64,000 nt of DNA from assembly GCF_009690905.1 (NCBI RefSeq), contig NZ_VOSW01000032.1, positions 1 through 64,000 of the forward strand, read 5' to 3'. The translations under genes were made by a program, and so were the position numbers. The notes below the pieces were generated by a model, which was not told the DNA's origin, ran no database searches, and was given only the letters and a program-made list of their open reading frames with translations. Origin of the DNA: Paraburkholderia madseniana. GTDB lineage: Bacteria > Pseudomonadota > Gammaproteobacteria > Burkholderiales > Burkholderiaceae. Shown piece after piece: positions 1 through 9,735 of the stretch (the first letter of the stretch is position 1; each line of letters starts with the position of its first letter).

Positions 1-643
1 TAGACGATCAGCGCCTGTCCACATGTCCACCGTATGAGGTTCAGCCTTGAAGCGAGAGTCTCACGTCCCGATCGTGGTGAGGCGGTATTTTCCACGAGCG
101 TCCAGCGATTGAACGTCACACATAGTCTTCGTTTTCCTGATCAATGCGCGTCGAACCAAACGTATTGGCGTGAGAATAAAAAGGAAAGCGACCCACCCCC
201 GTGCGAAGAATAGAACCGTCGCCAGAAAGCTTGCTTTAAGGTCTGCCTTCCAATGCAGCGATGGTTGAAACCCGGGCATGTGGAAGCATCCGGAGAACTG
301 AAATCGTCCGTTTCTTACATCGCCTTGCACCCGCAAGAGTGCGCCCATGTCGGGCGAAAAAAAATCCAGGGCGGTGAAGCCCTGACCGAGGGGATGCTGC
401 TGGTTGAGAGGACCAGCAGCATCCGAAGGCGGCCACCGCGCCTGAGAACGCGGCAGCCGAGTCACAAGATATCGCTGTTTCGGCGTCGCCCGAATTGATG
501 TTTACCGCGTGGCGTACGGCGCGACGGCAGCCATTGCGTAGGTATTGCCCGTGTGCGTTTCCTGACGAAACCCGTGCGCGCATACGTGCCGGCAACGACG
601 CGCCCCCCTGGTACCGCAACAACAGCGCAGCGAGCGCAAAAGC
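1..643. other. Region with no supported gene
   Basis: Open frames occur on both strands, for example minus 61-465 and 236-622. They overlap each other, have no good ribosome site, and have Arg/Ser/Cys-rich compositions typical of out-of-frame GC-rich DNA. No tRNA, insertion sequence end or obvious terminator was seen. A diverged or truncated gene cannot be excluded. Confidence 0.4.
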
Positions 644-802
644 TCAATGCCAGGCGTTGCTCCAGTGCGGCCAGTAGTGACGGTGAGCCAGTTGCCTGAG
701 CCGCTTTCGGCGCATCTGCTCCCGGTAATAATGAGCGGCGACGAACACGGGTGCCATCGCCAGCACGAACGAACTCATCACGATTCCGACTGCTTCACTC
801 AT
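644..802 (-). CDS. Small single-pass membrane protein, 52 aa, unknown function
   Basis: This 52-codon frame starts with ATG 8 nt after GGAGG and ends in TGA. Residues 4-24 (VGIVMSSFVLAMAPVFVAAH) form one hydrophobic segment. A strongly basic tail with Arg, Lys, His and Trp follows (REQMRRKRLRQL), giving an N-out or signal-anchor look with a cytoplasmic basic end. It lies about 230 bp downstream of the S53 peptidase gene on the same strand and could share its transcript. I do not recognise a family. The ribosome site and clean membrane-protein composition are the support; conservation was not tested. Confidence 0.5.
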   Translation of the reverse strand: MSEAVGIVMSSFVLAMAPVFVAAHYYREQMRRKRLRQLAHRHYWPHWSNAWH

Positions 803-1036
803 CCGAACCTCCATTCACGACATGACTTATCGCGGGCACATGAGCCGCGTGCGCTACCGGTTGGTCCATGGCGTGTTCTAACTGGCTTGCGCTGCACTCT
901 TCGCCAAAGCCGGCGCCCGGCTGAACAACATGGGCGAAAACAATCATCGACCGACGCGCGAACGCAAGCGCCGCTTCCCCCCAAGGGGTCTCCTGCGCGG
1001 CGCGCGTAGCCTCCACACACCCACTTATCGAACCGG

Positions 1037-3184
1037 TCAACGCGGCCAGGCGTTCACCAGATTGGTGACGTTGACCGTGCCGATGCCGGTGGCAAAGTTC
1101 CAACCAGCACCGGTGCCGTACGCTTTCGAATAGCTGCTGTTTCTCGTTGAGAGGACGCCGTAATTGCCGCTCGGGCGATAGCAATCATTCGTGCCTGAGC
1201 AGTTCACGTCAATGTCGCCGAGCGTAATGTCATAGAAGACGCAGTTGCTGGCGACGCCATTGCCGCGACTCGAATTGCAGGTGCTGGTCCCGCCCGACAG
1301 ATATTCCGTGGCCGCGAGGGAATAGTAGACCGGGTTCGGATTACCCTGCCGGGACCCGGTCGCCTGGTTCACCAGGGCCTGGAACCCGGCCCATATCGGC
1401 GCGGCGAATGACGTTCCCCCGCCGCCGGCCCACCCGCTCGGGGCTCCTGTGCAAGCCGCACCGCCATCCGGCACGTCAGAATCGCAGACAATGTAGTAGT
1501 GGCCCCAAACGCCGTTGGCCGCGAAGAGTGAGACATCAGGAAGATCACGCACGCCGTCGGCGGGGTTGCCCAACAGCAGAAGCAGCGTTTGCCAGACCGG
1601 CTTGGCATAGCCGCGGCACGTTCCGCTCACGACACCGCTCACCGACGGCGCACCCGCCGCACAGCCGCTTGGGCCGCCGCTGCCGCTCGCCGTCGTCAGG
1701 TAATTGGCGTTGCCGGTTGGGCTGTTGCAAAAACCGGTCGTGCCATAGGTCGTGCGGTAGCCGTTCGCAGCAGCAATCAGCACGCTGGCGCAGGAATCGT
1801 TCCACGGAATTTCCGGGACGTAAGATATCGCCGAGCCATAGGTCGCGGCATTTGCCGCGGTCCAGTAAGAAGCCGTGGTCCGGGCATAGGTGTCGCCGAA
1901 ATCAGTGCCCCCAACCGCAACGTTGTAGGGTGTCGAGGCAAAGCCGCTGACTCCGATTCCATGGGTGGCATTTCCCAAATTTGCGTCGCAGCTCGCGGCC
2001 CCTTCGTCACCGGCCGAGACAAAAACAGAGATGCCGCGGGCGACCGCCTGCTGGTAGACCGAACTGTAAGCGGCATTGGCGGTGGCCCCGTTCATCGCCT
2101 CGCATTCGCCGTAGCTGATACTGATTATCGCCGGCGGGTTGCTGCTGTTCACGAGGTTCTGGAGCGCGATCAGGCCGCCAAACGTGGTACTGGTGTCCCC
2201 GCAGGACGCGAGTACGACGGCGGCGCCTGGAGCCGCGGCACTGGCCCATTCTGCGTCCAGTTCAGCTTCTCTCTCGTTGCCCGCGACGACTCCGGGATTC
2301 GTGCAGTTGTTCGCACCGCTTGCCGGCACCGGATGGATTTGAGTAAAGGAGCCCGACGTGTAGCTGGACAATCCGAAGGTCGAGCGGAAGGTCGTCCAGT
2401 CGGCTGGGCTGTAAACGTTGGTGTTCTCGATCACGACGATCGTCTGGCCTTGGCCGGAGATGCCGGAACGAAACATCGGGTTCAGATTGTAGATCGTAGC
2501 GAGATCCGCGGGAGCGACTGCATGATAGGTTGAACTGCCACTGGTGTACGTGTATTCGGGTCTGGACTTGAAATTTGTGTGCGGCCGGAAATCATTCAGT
2601 GACACGATCCCATTCACCACATCCGAAAGTGCTGCCGGAATTCGGGGATTGCGCATGTTCGCGACATGCCCGACGCCGCCCACGTCGAGCCGATGAATTT
2701 CTGTCCTGAACGCGTCGCGGATCTGCCCGGCGGTGCCCGAGAAGTCAATCACCATGCCACCTGCCTGCACGCCGTTCACCGTGAGTCCGTGCCTCGAAAG
2801 CCAATTGCTGACCATGCTCACATCGGCGTCTGCCGGACCGAAATTCGCGCGGAATTGCTCGGCCGTGAGCCACTGATGGAAATAAGGCGACTTCGGATCA
2901 TGGAGTAGATCGATGAAGCGCACGAGAGCCGCTTCGGTCTCGGTTGGGCGCTTGAGCAGAAGCTGCATGTGGTCAAGCGCAAGCGTGTCGTCGACCCGCC
3001 CGAGATCGTTCTGCGCGCTTGCCTCGGGTCGGATATTGCCGGCCAGCTCAATGGTCTGCCGCTCGTCGACAACCTGAGTGACGAGCTGCCGTGTCGTTTG
3101 CGCTATTGCTTCGGATGACGTACAAACCACAGTGAAAAGAATCAGAACAATGACCCGGAATCTTGATTGGAATCGAGTGAACAT
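1037..3184 (-). CDS. Secreted S53 family serine-carboxyl peptidase (sedolisin/kumamolisin-like) with pro-domain
   Basis: This is an exported acid-acting endopeptidase of 715 aa. Residues 1-29 are a signal peptide (MFTRFQSRFR then a hydrophobic core ending SSEAIAQ). A pro-kumamolisin activation domain covers about 35-200 and the catalytic domain about 220-715. Expected S53 residues are visible: Glu306 and Asp310 (EAELD), oxyanion Asp393 (SAGD) and nucleophile Ser592 in GGTSFAAP. The C-terminal YDIT (Asp652) and the Gly/Asp-rich tail fit the family calcium site. The start at 3184 has GGAG upstream; a frame extension of 10 codons to 3214 is less likely. Several Cys residues in the mature part suggest disulfides. 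It probably supplies peptides or degrades extracellular protein. Confidence 0.9.
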   Translation of the reverse strand: MFTRFQSRFRVIVLILFTVVCTSSEAIAQTTRQLVTQVVDERQTIELAGNIRPEASAQNDLGRVDDTLALDHMQLLLKRPTETEAALVRFIDLLHDPKSPYFHQWLTAEQFRANFGPADADVSMVSNWLSRHGLTVNGVQAGGMVIDFSGTAGQIRDAFRTEIHRLDVGGVGHVANMRNPRIPAALSDVVNGIVSLNDFRPHTNFKSRPEYTYTSGSSTYHAVAPADLATIYNLNPMFRSGISGQGQTIVVIENTNVYSPADWTTFRSTFGLSSYTSGSFTQIHPVPASGANNCTNPGVVAGNEREAELDAEWASAAAPGAAVVLASCGDTSTTFGGLIALQNLVNSSNPPAIISISYGECEAMNGATANAAYSSVYQQAVARGISVFVSAGDEGAASCDANLGNATHGIGVSGFASTPYNVAVGGTDFGDTYARTTASYWTAANAATYGSAISYVPEIPWNDSCASVLIAAANGYRTTYGTTGFCNSPTGNANYLTTASGSGGPSGCAAGAPSVSGVVSGTCRGYAKPVWQTLLLLLGNPADGVRDLPDVSLFAANGVWGHYYIVCDSDVPDGGAACTGAPSGWAGGGGTSFAAPIWAGFQALVNQATGSRQGNPNPVYYSLAATEYLSGGTSTCNSSRGNGVASNCVFYDITLGDIDVNCSGTNDCYRPSGNYGVLSTRNSSYSKAYGTGAGWNFATGIGTVNVTNLVNAWPR

Positions 3185-3918
3185 GTCGTTTCTCCGTACA
3201 CGCCCTCGCAACATCGGCCACCCACCTTATGCATCCGAAAATCAGCAGCAAGTCGTATTCGGAGCTTGTCGAGACAGCACCCCAATCATCCAGCCGGGGC
3301 AAATTTCAACGGCCTTCCTGAGAGCATTGAGCGTAGGGACGTACATTGCTCGCAGACAACCTCAGGTCGCGGCGACGGCCGCTCACCTTCGACCGCGACT
3401 TCCCATGCCACGGAGAGAAAGGCAGTCTTCGCTCTCGTCCTGGCACCGGTCAGTCAATCGATAGTAGGAACCATTGAGCCGCTGTCAAGGCTCCGACGCC
3501 CTATGCCCGTTTGCACGATTCGGCGGGCTCGAATTCACCACGTGTGCACCATCGTGCGGCACGTAACAGGTGCTGAATTCGCCAATAAATTGACTCTTCG
3601 CTGTTGCACCACGCGGCAACGACGCCGTTTGATTCCTTCTCCACCCAGCGAACGTCATGCACATTGGATATTTGCCAGAGTTACGCTCGCACAAGGAGCC
3701 CCTGCTTCGACATATAGCGTTACGCCAAAGCGAAAAGGTGTTTGAATTGCGCGTTCTTTTTTAACGATTTTCTATCGAACTATTTACGGACAGGCATCGG
3801 CATCGCCATATGCACGATTTAAGATTGGATTTCGAAGATAGATAGACCTATAGTACCGGTCACACACGAATGTAAAACACGTCATTGAGCAGTATTCGAA
3901 AATGCACCGGGGGCGGGC
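3185..3918. other. Long intergenic region, no supported gene
   Basis: About 730 bp separate the minus-strand peptidase from the plus-strand gene at 3919. Frames of up to 192 codons exist, but they overlap the peptidase start or lack ribosome sites and have shadow-like composition. The second half (3740-3900) is AT-richer than its surroundings and probably holds the promoter for the genes from 3919 onward. I could not fix a convincing -35/-10 pair. Confidence 0.4.
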
Positions 3919-4329
3919 ATGGGTATATTGATCGATGAGGACATCGCGCACATCGAGTGCGTGATGCGTCCGTCGTTATGCGGGTTTGAAGACGGCCCGA
4001 TTCTGCCAGCCGAATATTGGCGCAGACGGCTCTACCGGTTACTCGACTCGTGCCATCTCACGAAGGTCCAGTTATGCTCGATCGATAGCCTGCTTCTGCA
4101 GTTGGACCGGTTCGACGTGGAGCAGCATGATGAGCCGCGCCGTCCACGACGCACCGCACCCGGCAGCAAGCCGAAGGCAGTGCTGTCCCGGCGACGGGAC
4201 TGCAGATGCTGTACAGGCAGATCGGAGCATCCCCTCGCCTCAGCGTTGCCTCTCGAACCTGTGGCAGAAGCCGATATCGGCGCTCCAGATGCCCATGTCG
4301 TCAAGGGCGCAGGGGCGAAGATCTTTTGA
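3919..4329 (+). CDS. Hypothetical protein upstream of phasin, 136 aa
   Basis: ATG follows a purine-rich GGGGGCGGGC. The first 67 residues look like real protein: an acidic start (MGILIDEDIAHIE), then WRRRLYRLLD and a leucine-rich helical segment (QLCSIDSLLLQLDRF). The remaining half is rich in Pro, Arg and Ala and looks less constrained, so the true gene may be shorter or may carry a frameshift near codon 67. It precedes phaP by 77 bp on the same strand and may be cotranscribed. I do not recognise the family. Confidence 0.5.
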   Translation: MGILIDEDIAHIECVMRPSLCGFEDGPILPAEYWRRRLYRLLDSCHLTKVQLCSIDSLLLQLDRFDVEQHDEPRRPRRTAPGSKPKAVLSRRRDCRCCTGRSEHPLASALPLEPVAEADIGAPDAHVVKGAGAKIF

Positions 4330-4406
4330 CACAACCCGGCTTCATTGGATGAAGGTTTTTTTCTCTCTCAACGTACCCCTTTCCTGTCACCTTTTTGGAG
4401 CAAGCG

Positions 4407-4973
4407 ATGAATCTGTGGAATCCTGAGCAAAACTCTGTGGGGCAACAGGCTAGCATGGAAGCATCGTTTGCTTTGGCAAACAGAACCGTCGAGATTTTTC
4501 AGAAGATGATCGAACTGAATCTGAAAACCGCCAGGTCGAGTATCACCGAAACCAGAGAGGTAGTGTTCGAAGCGCTATCGGGAAACAGTCTTCAAGAATG
4601 GGGCGCACTGCACAGTGGCGCGGCGGAACGGATCGCGCCGCAAATCCAGTCGTACTACCGGCAATTATTCGCCATTGCATCAAATTCCCAACTGGAATTT
4701 GCAAACGTCATCAATGAGTATGTCACTGGGCAGCAGCGCAAATTGCAGGAGGCGATTGGCGGGGCCGCGCGGCATGCGCCGGCCGCTGCAGAAACCGCCA
4801 TTACATCCTTGAAGTCTGCGATTGCCGCCGCAGGCACCTGGTACGAGACGACGTACAAGGCCACTCAACAGGCGATCCTCGCTGCAGAAAGCAATGCCGC
4901 AGCAGTGAGTGAAGTCGTGTCAAAAACCACCAGGCAGGCGGCCGAACGGGCTGCTCGTGCTACATCGAAGTAG
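4407..4973 (+). CDS. Phasin, polyhydroxyalkanoate granule-associated protein
   Basis: This is an 188-aa amphipathic protein that coats polyhydroxybutyrate granules in the cytoplasm and controls their size and number. The sequence fits the phasin family: no cysteine, alanine- and glutamine-rich long helices, the N-terminal FALANRTVEIFQKMIELNLK segment, and an Ala/Thr-rich C-terminus ending in Lys. The ATG at 4407 is preceded by TTTGGAGCAAGCG; a TTG four codons earlier is part of that ribosome site. phaB follows 140 bp downstream, so this is a PHB synthesis and storage locus without phaC or phaA in view. Confidence 0.9.
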   Translation: MNLWNPEQNSVGQQASMEASFALANRTVEIFQKMIELNLKTARSSITETREVVFEALSGNSLQEWGALHSGAAERIAPQIQSYYRQLFAIASNSQLEFANVINEYVTGQQRKLQEAIGGAARHAPAAAETAITSLKSAIAAAGTWYETTYKATQQAILAAESNAAAVSEVVSKTTRQAAERAARATSK

Positions 4974-5049
4974 TCGTTCCTTCCGCGACGTACGGCTGTT
5001 ATGTCCGCATCTGCAGGTCGTCAAACTGCGAAATTCATGGTGTGGGAAC

Positions 5050-5067
5050 GCTCCGATCTTTTCGGAG
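5050..5067 (+). terminator. Hairpin between phaP and phaB
   Basis: CTCCGA and TCGGAG (5051-5056 and 5062-5067) form a 6-bp stem with a 5-nt loop. A run of six T follows about 13 nt later (5081-5086). The gap before the T-run makes it a weak intrinsic terminator or a processing hairpin that could uncouple phasin and phaB expression. Confidence 0.3.
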
Positions 5068-5113
5068 GCCCGTGCGTCGCTTTTTTCTTTGAATCGACGA
5101 TCAGGTAACGGAA

Positions 5114-5857
5114 ATGACGAATCAGATCGCCCTTGTCACAGGTGGGACCGGCGGGATTGGCGAAGCCATCAGCATCAGACTGCGCGATGCCGGCTACACG
5201 ACCATTGTCACTTACTCGCCTAAAAACACAGGCGTCGACGCGTGGCTTGCACGCATGGAAACCCAGGACCGCCTGTTCCACGCCTATGCCGTCGATGTGG
5301 CGGACCACGAATCGTGTGCAACGTGTGCCGGAAGAATCCTCGACGAAGTGGGCCCGGTTGACATCCTGGTCAACAATGCCGGTATCACCCGCGATGCCGT
5401 TTTCAGGAAGATGGACAAGGTCGACTGGGATGCAGTCATCCGCACCAACCTCGATTCGGTCTTCAACATGACGAAGCCCGTCTGCGACGGCATGGTCGAG
5501 CGTGGCTGGGGACGCATTATCAATATATCCTCGATCATCGGTTCCAAAGGCGGCTTCGGCCAGACCAACTATGCGGCCGCGAAAGCAGGCATCCACGGCT
5601 TCACGAAATCGCTGGCGCTCGAGGTCGCGAAAAGAGGTGTAACCGTTAACACGATCTCGCCAGGATTCATTGCGACGCGGATGGTGATGGCGGTGCCGCA
5701 GGACGTCCTCGAAACCAGGATCATTCCCCAGATACCTGTCGGACGGCTCGGACAGCCCGCCGAAGTCGCCGCGCTAGTCCTGTACCTGTGTTCGCGCGAG
5801 GCAGGTTTTCTGACCGGGGCGAATATCGCCATCAACGGCGGCCAGCACCTCCAGTGA
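5114..5857 (+). CDS. Acetoacetyl-CoA reductase (NADPH), SDR family
   Basis: This enzyme reduces acetoacetyl-CoA to (R)-3-hydroxybutyryl-CoA, the monomer for polyhydroxybutyrate. At 247 aa it has the usual PhaB length. Visible SDR features are the cofactor loop TGGTGGIG (9-16), NNAG (87-90), and catalytic Ser140, Tyr153 and Lys157 in the Y-x-x-x-K motif. The segment GSKGGFGQTNYAAAKAG is characteristic of PhaB/FabG-type reductases. GGTAACGGAAATG gives a weak ribosome site. The pairing with a phasin supports PhaB over a fatty acid FabG. It may be one of several paralogues in the genome. Confidence 0.88.
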   Translation: MTNQIALVTGGTGGIGEAISIRLRDAGYTTIVTYSPKNTGVDAWLARMETQDRLFHAYAVDVADHESCATCAGRILDEVGPVDILVNNAGITRDAVFRKMDKVDWDAVIRTNLDSVFNMTKPVCDGMVERGWGRIINISSIIGSKGGFGQTNYAAAKAGIHGFTKSLALEVAKRGVTVNTISPGFIATRMVMAVPQDVLETRIIPQIPVGRLGQPAEVAALVLYLCSREAGFLTGANIAINGGQHLQ

Positions 5858-6267
5858 GTCGAAGTGCCGACGTCCGGATCAATGCAACTCTGAGGTTCAG
5901 GCGGTTAAACGTGGGCTAGCGAAGCCATCCGTGCCGGGAGGACGCTTGTCTGCGTGACCGTCAATCCGTACATGGTATGCGCAAGGCAAAAGTACATGAC
6001 CCGCTCTTCGGTCCTCTGTGCGGTCACGCCGGACCGGGTATGCGCATTGCTCGCCTACCTTCGGAATCGCGCCGTCTCCGCTCGCCTGCGCGCCGACGGC
6101 AACCAGCCGTTATCGCATCCATGACAGATTCACCCTGCCGTGCAGACTTGTGGTCCTTGTCGGGACCGTCAGTCAAGATATGTTCCGGAAACGGCAAAAA
6201 CAAAAGAACAGCGTACGCTGTTGATACCTTTCGCATTCAGTCGTGCAATCTTCCGGGGAACCCCGAC
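5858..6267. other. Intergenic region upstream of the GGDEF/EAL gene
   Basis: These 410 bp hold no supported gene. The downstream frame is open back to 5977, but that extension (97 codons) is Arg/Pro/Ser-rich and unlike a domain. The promoter of the diguanylate cyclase/phosphodiesterase gene is expected here; none was identified with confidence. Confidence 0.4.
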
Positions 6268-9200
6268 ATGACATCTCACCGTCTGCCTGAGTACCGGCCC
6301 GCGCATCGTGGCGACGCTAACAATTCGGCTATTGTCAGTGGCACAATCACCTCAGTTTTTGAAGAGGTCGCACGCCTCGCTGCGACGATTTGCGAGGTGC
6401 CGATCGCCGCAGTAACCTTGCCGGATCCTGACTCGAGCTGGCTTCATTCAGATGTCGGGTTATCTGCGGAAGAGTGGACGGCCGCTGAGGCGGCGTTCTG
6501 CCTGCTCGTTGCGGGCGACCATCAAGCGGTTGAGGTGGTCGATGCGGCTGACGATCCTCGCGTTGCCCAGAATCCGTTCATCTTCGGTACGCTTGAGATC
6601 CGGTTCTATGCAAATACGCCGATCCTTCTCCCGATGGGGCAGTGCATAGGTGTGCTGTCGGTGGCGGCATGCGAGCCGCAACGACTGACTCGTATGCAAC
6701 GTGCTGCTCTGGACAGCCTGGCGCATATTGTCAGCACCTGCCTGCTCAATCCCACTGCGGGTGCCCTCGCCGACGCCCCGTTCGGGAAGGGATTCAATCT
6801 GAACACCGCTCCTGAGCCGAAAACAGACCTCGTCGTGCTGGCCAGTTCCAGTGGAGAGATCGGCTACGTTAGCGACGCCTCCGCTCGCTATATGGACGGC
6901 TCCTCGTCGAGGCTTGCAGGTGCCAACCTGCTTGATACGGTTGCCGACGAGGACCGCGCATCGGTGGCCGCGGCTCTACGTGACGTGGTGACGCGTCGAT
7001 CGGGCGCGACGCTGGTCGCCCGTATGTCCACGATAAATAATGTCGAACGATGGGTGCGCTGGAACTACCGACCGGTGACAGACATCGACGGACGGATTGT
7101 GGCGATCCATGCAGTGGGACGCGATGTTAGTGAACGCAGGCGCGCCGAACAGGCGTTGATCGAGAGCGAGCGGAGGTATCGCGAACTCTACGAACGCACC
7201 CCGGCGATGCTTCACTCGATTGATGTGCAAGGCAGGCTCATAAGCGTGAGCGACTTATGGCTTCGCACGCTTGGGTATGACCGGGTCGAGGTGCTGGGGC
7301 GGCCGTCATCCGATTTCCTGACACCCGCGTCGCGCGAGTACGCCCGTCAGGTCGTGCTTCCCGAGTTCTTCCGCACCGGTCATTGCCGCAACGTCGAATA
7401 CGAAATGGTGCGCAAGGACGGCGAAGTGATCGACGTATTGTTGTCCGCCTTTCTCGAAAGGCAGAGCGACGGCGTGCCATGGCGGTCCATGGCCGTGATC
7501 GAGGATATCACTGAGCGCAGGAAGGTCGAGGCCACCCTGCTCGAAAGTGAGCGCCGGTATCGCGCGCTTTTTGAGCACATGCAGGTCGGATTCGTATTGC
7601 TGGATATTGTCAGCGACGCAACTGCGAAGGTTGTCGATTTCCGGTTCGTCGCGGCAAATCCGGCAATTGCAAGGACAAGTCATATTCCGTCCGATCTCAT
7701 GATCGGCAGGAAGGTCTCCGAGGTGTTTGCCGGGCTGGCAGACCTGGAATGGGACTGGCTCGGCACGCTAACTGGGGTTGTACTCACCGGCGAGCCGGTT
7801 GCGCGACAGGATATACCGACAGCAGGGGACGGCTGGTTTGACATGGTGGCATATCGCCCCGGCCCCAATCAGTGTGCTGTTCTGGTCCTCGAGACCACCG
7901 AGCGCAAGCGGATGCAGGCGACCCTTGCCGAACAGCATGAATTCCTCCAGATAACGTTGCATTCAATCGGCGACGGCGTCGTCACAACCGATCCGCACGG
8001 TCGCGTCACATACCTGAATCCAGTGGCAGAGCGACTAACGGGCTGGCTCATTGCCCAGGCGCGCGGCCTTCCGCTGGACGATGTATTTGATGCCCGCAAC
8101 GAATCAACGCGCATACACGCTCCGAATCCCGTCACGCAGTGTCTGAGTGAGAACCGCGTCGTAGGTAACACTGACAATACCGTCCTGATATCACGGTCTG
8201 GTGCAGAACATGCGATCAAGGATTCCGCTGCCCCGATCGTCAGTGCGATTGGCGAAGTTCTGGGTGTCGTTCTGGTGTTTCACGACGTGACCGAAGAACG
8301 TCGGCTCACCAAAGAAATGAGCTATCGCGCCACACATGATGCCCTCACGGGGTTGCTAAATCGCGCGGAATTCGAAACGCAACTTAACCGCGTGCTAATC
8401 CATGCACGCGAGGCAGGCAGCAAACACGCCATGCTGTACATCGACCTTGATCAATTCAAGGTCGTGAACGATACCTTCGGGCATATCGCCGGCGACCAGT
8501 TGCTGCGACAAGTGACGGAACAGGTGGGACAGTGTATCCGGGCAACCGACACACTAGCCCGGCTAGGAGGCGACGAGTTTGGCGTCATCCTGGAGCAATG
8601 CGACACGGAGCAGGCCCGTCGGGTCGCCTCCCAGATCTGCGAGCGCCTCGACGAATTTCGATTTGCCTACAACGAACGTCGCTTCCATATTGGTGCGAGC
8701 ATCGGTCTGGTACCCATTGACGATCGCTGGCCAACGACTGCGGCCGTGCTTCAGGCCGCTGACAATGCGTGCTACGCCGCCAAGGACGCCGGGCGTAACC
8801 GTGTGCACTCGTGGTTCGACGCCGATCAGGCCGTAATCGCGCGGCACGGCGAGATGCAGTGGGTCACGCGTCTGGAGCAGGCCCTCGATGAAGACCGTTT
8901 CGAGCTATATGCCCAGCGCATACGGGCGCTTGGTCAGCAGGAGAACCATCTTCGGTGCGAACTTCTGTTGCGCCTGCGCGAGTCTGATGGGACTCTGGTA
9001 CTGCCCGACGTTTTTCTGTCAGCGGCTGAACGTTTCCACATGGCCTCCCGCATTGACCGCTGGGTGGTCAAATACGTATTCGCATGGATGACACACCATC
9101 GCGACCAGTTGGACCACGTTGACAGTATCGCGGTGAACCTCTCCGGCCAGTCCATTGGTGACCACGCCTTCCATCGGTACGTGAGGGATCTGGCTGACTC

Positions 9201-9624
9201 ATTTCAATTCGACACGCATAAGCTTTGCTTTGAAGTAACAGAGACAGCGGCGATCACGAATCTGTCAGTTGCAACGGAGTTCGTCCAGTCGCTGCGATTG
9301 CGCGGCATGCACTTCGCCCTGGACGATTTCGGAAGTGGCGCATCGTCGTTCGGCTACCTTAAAGCGTTGCCTGTGGACTACCTCAAGATCGACGGACAGT
9401 TCATCACCAATCTCGAACATGACCCCATTGATCAGGCGATGGTGCGGTGTATCTGCGATGTAGCAAAGGCAGTCGGCAAGCAGACCATTGCGGAATTCGT
9501 CGAAACAGCCGCCGTCGCGGCATTGCTGCGAGACATGGGAGCCGACTACATACAGGGGTACTTCGTCCATGTCCCCGCCCCTATGGAGGAAGTTCTTCTC
9601 CGCGGGGTTGATACACGTAGTTGA
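6268..9624 (+). CDS. GAF-PAS-GGDEF-EAL cyclic-di-GMP turnover protein
   Basis: This is a cytoplasmic sensor of 1118 aa that makes and/or degrades c-di-GMP. Order: GAF-like domain (about 25-155), four PAS-type repeats (about 180-680), GGDEF (about 690-860) and EAL (about 875-1110). The cyclase signature RLGGDEFG is intact, with an RATD inhibitory I-site placed five residues before GGDEF. The EAL motif reads ELL, a common variant, and the metal and catalytic residues are kept: VNLSG, FEVTETA, LDDFGSG, LKIDG, EFVET and QGYF. Both activities are therefore possible. No membrane segment is seen. The ATG at 6268 follows GGGGAA; the frame is open 97 codons further upstream. Its position after PHB genes may be incidental. 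Confidence 0.88.
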   Translation: MTSHRLPEYRPAHRGDANNSAIVSGTITSVFEEVARLAATICEVPIAAVTLPDPDSSWLHSDVGLSAEEWTAAEAAFCLLVAGDHQAVEVVDAADDPRVAQNPFIFGTLEIRFYANTPILLPMGQCIGVLSVAACEPQRLTRMQRAALDSLAHIVSTCLLNPTAGALADAPFGKGFNLNTAPEPKTDLVVLASSSGEIGYVSDASARYMDGSSSRLAGANLLDTVADEDRASVAAALRDVVTRRSGATLVARMSTINNVERWVRWNYRPVTDIDGRIVAIHAVGRDVSERRRAEQALIESERRYRELYERTPAMLHSIDVQGRLISVSDLWLRTLGYDRVEVLGRPSSDFLTPASREYARQVVLPEFFRTGHCRNVEYEMVRKDGEVIDVLLSAFLERQSDGVPWRSMAVIEDITERRKVEATLLESERRYRALFEHMQVGFVLLDIVSDATAKVVDFRFVAANPAIARTSHIPSDLMIGRKVSEVFAGLADLEWDWLGTLTGVVLTGEPVARQDIPTAGDGWFDMVAYRPGPNQCAVLVLETTERKRMQATLAEQHEFLQITLHSIGDGVVTTDPHGRVTYLNPVAERLTGWLIAQARGLPLDDVFDARNESTRIHAPNPVTQCLSENRVVGNTDNTVLISRSGAEHAIKDSAAPIVSAIGEVLGVVLVFHDVTEERRLTKEMSYRATHDALTGLLNRAEFETQLNRVLIHAREAGSKHAMLYIDLDQFKVVNDTFGHIAGDQLLRQVTEQVGQCIRATDTLARLGGDEFGVILEQCDTEQARRVASQICERLDEFRFAYNERRFHIGASIGLVPIDDRWPTTAAVLQAADNACYAAKDAGRNRVHSWFDADQAVIARHGEMQWVTRLEQALDEDRFELYAQRIRALGQQENHLRCELLLRLRESDGTLVLPDVFLSAAERFHMASRIDRWVVKYVFAWMTHHRDQLDHVDSIAVNLSGQSIGDHAFHRYVRDLADSFQFDTHKLCFEVTETAAITNLSVATEFVQSLRLRGMHFALDDFGSGASSFGYLKALPVDYLKIDGQFITNLEHDPIDQAMVRCICDVAKAVGKQTIAEFVETAAVAALLRDMGADYIQGYFVHVPAPMEEVLLRGVDTRS

Positions 9625-9735
9625 CCAACGACAGGACACCCGTCCGGTGAACGGGTATACGATGCGCGTCTCGCCCGCTTCATTTGTTGACTGATCATCC
9701 GCCGCAACGCGCACACGCGCTGCCCCACAATTTAC

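Noticed and set aside
61..622. Minus-strand frames 61-465 and 236-622
   Set aside because: They overlap each other, lack ribosome sites and show no recognisable motif.
3167..3745. 192-codon plus frame across the peptidase promoter region
   Set aside because: It runs antisense through the peptidase start and has shadow-like Ser/Arg/Pro composition.
5977..6267. 97-codon N-terminal extension of the GGDEF/EAL protein
   Set aside because: The extension is Arg/Ser/Pro-rich with no domain, while ATG 6268 has GGGGAA at proper spacing and leads into the GAF domain.
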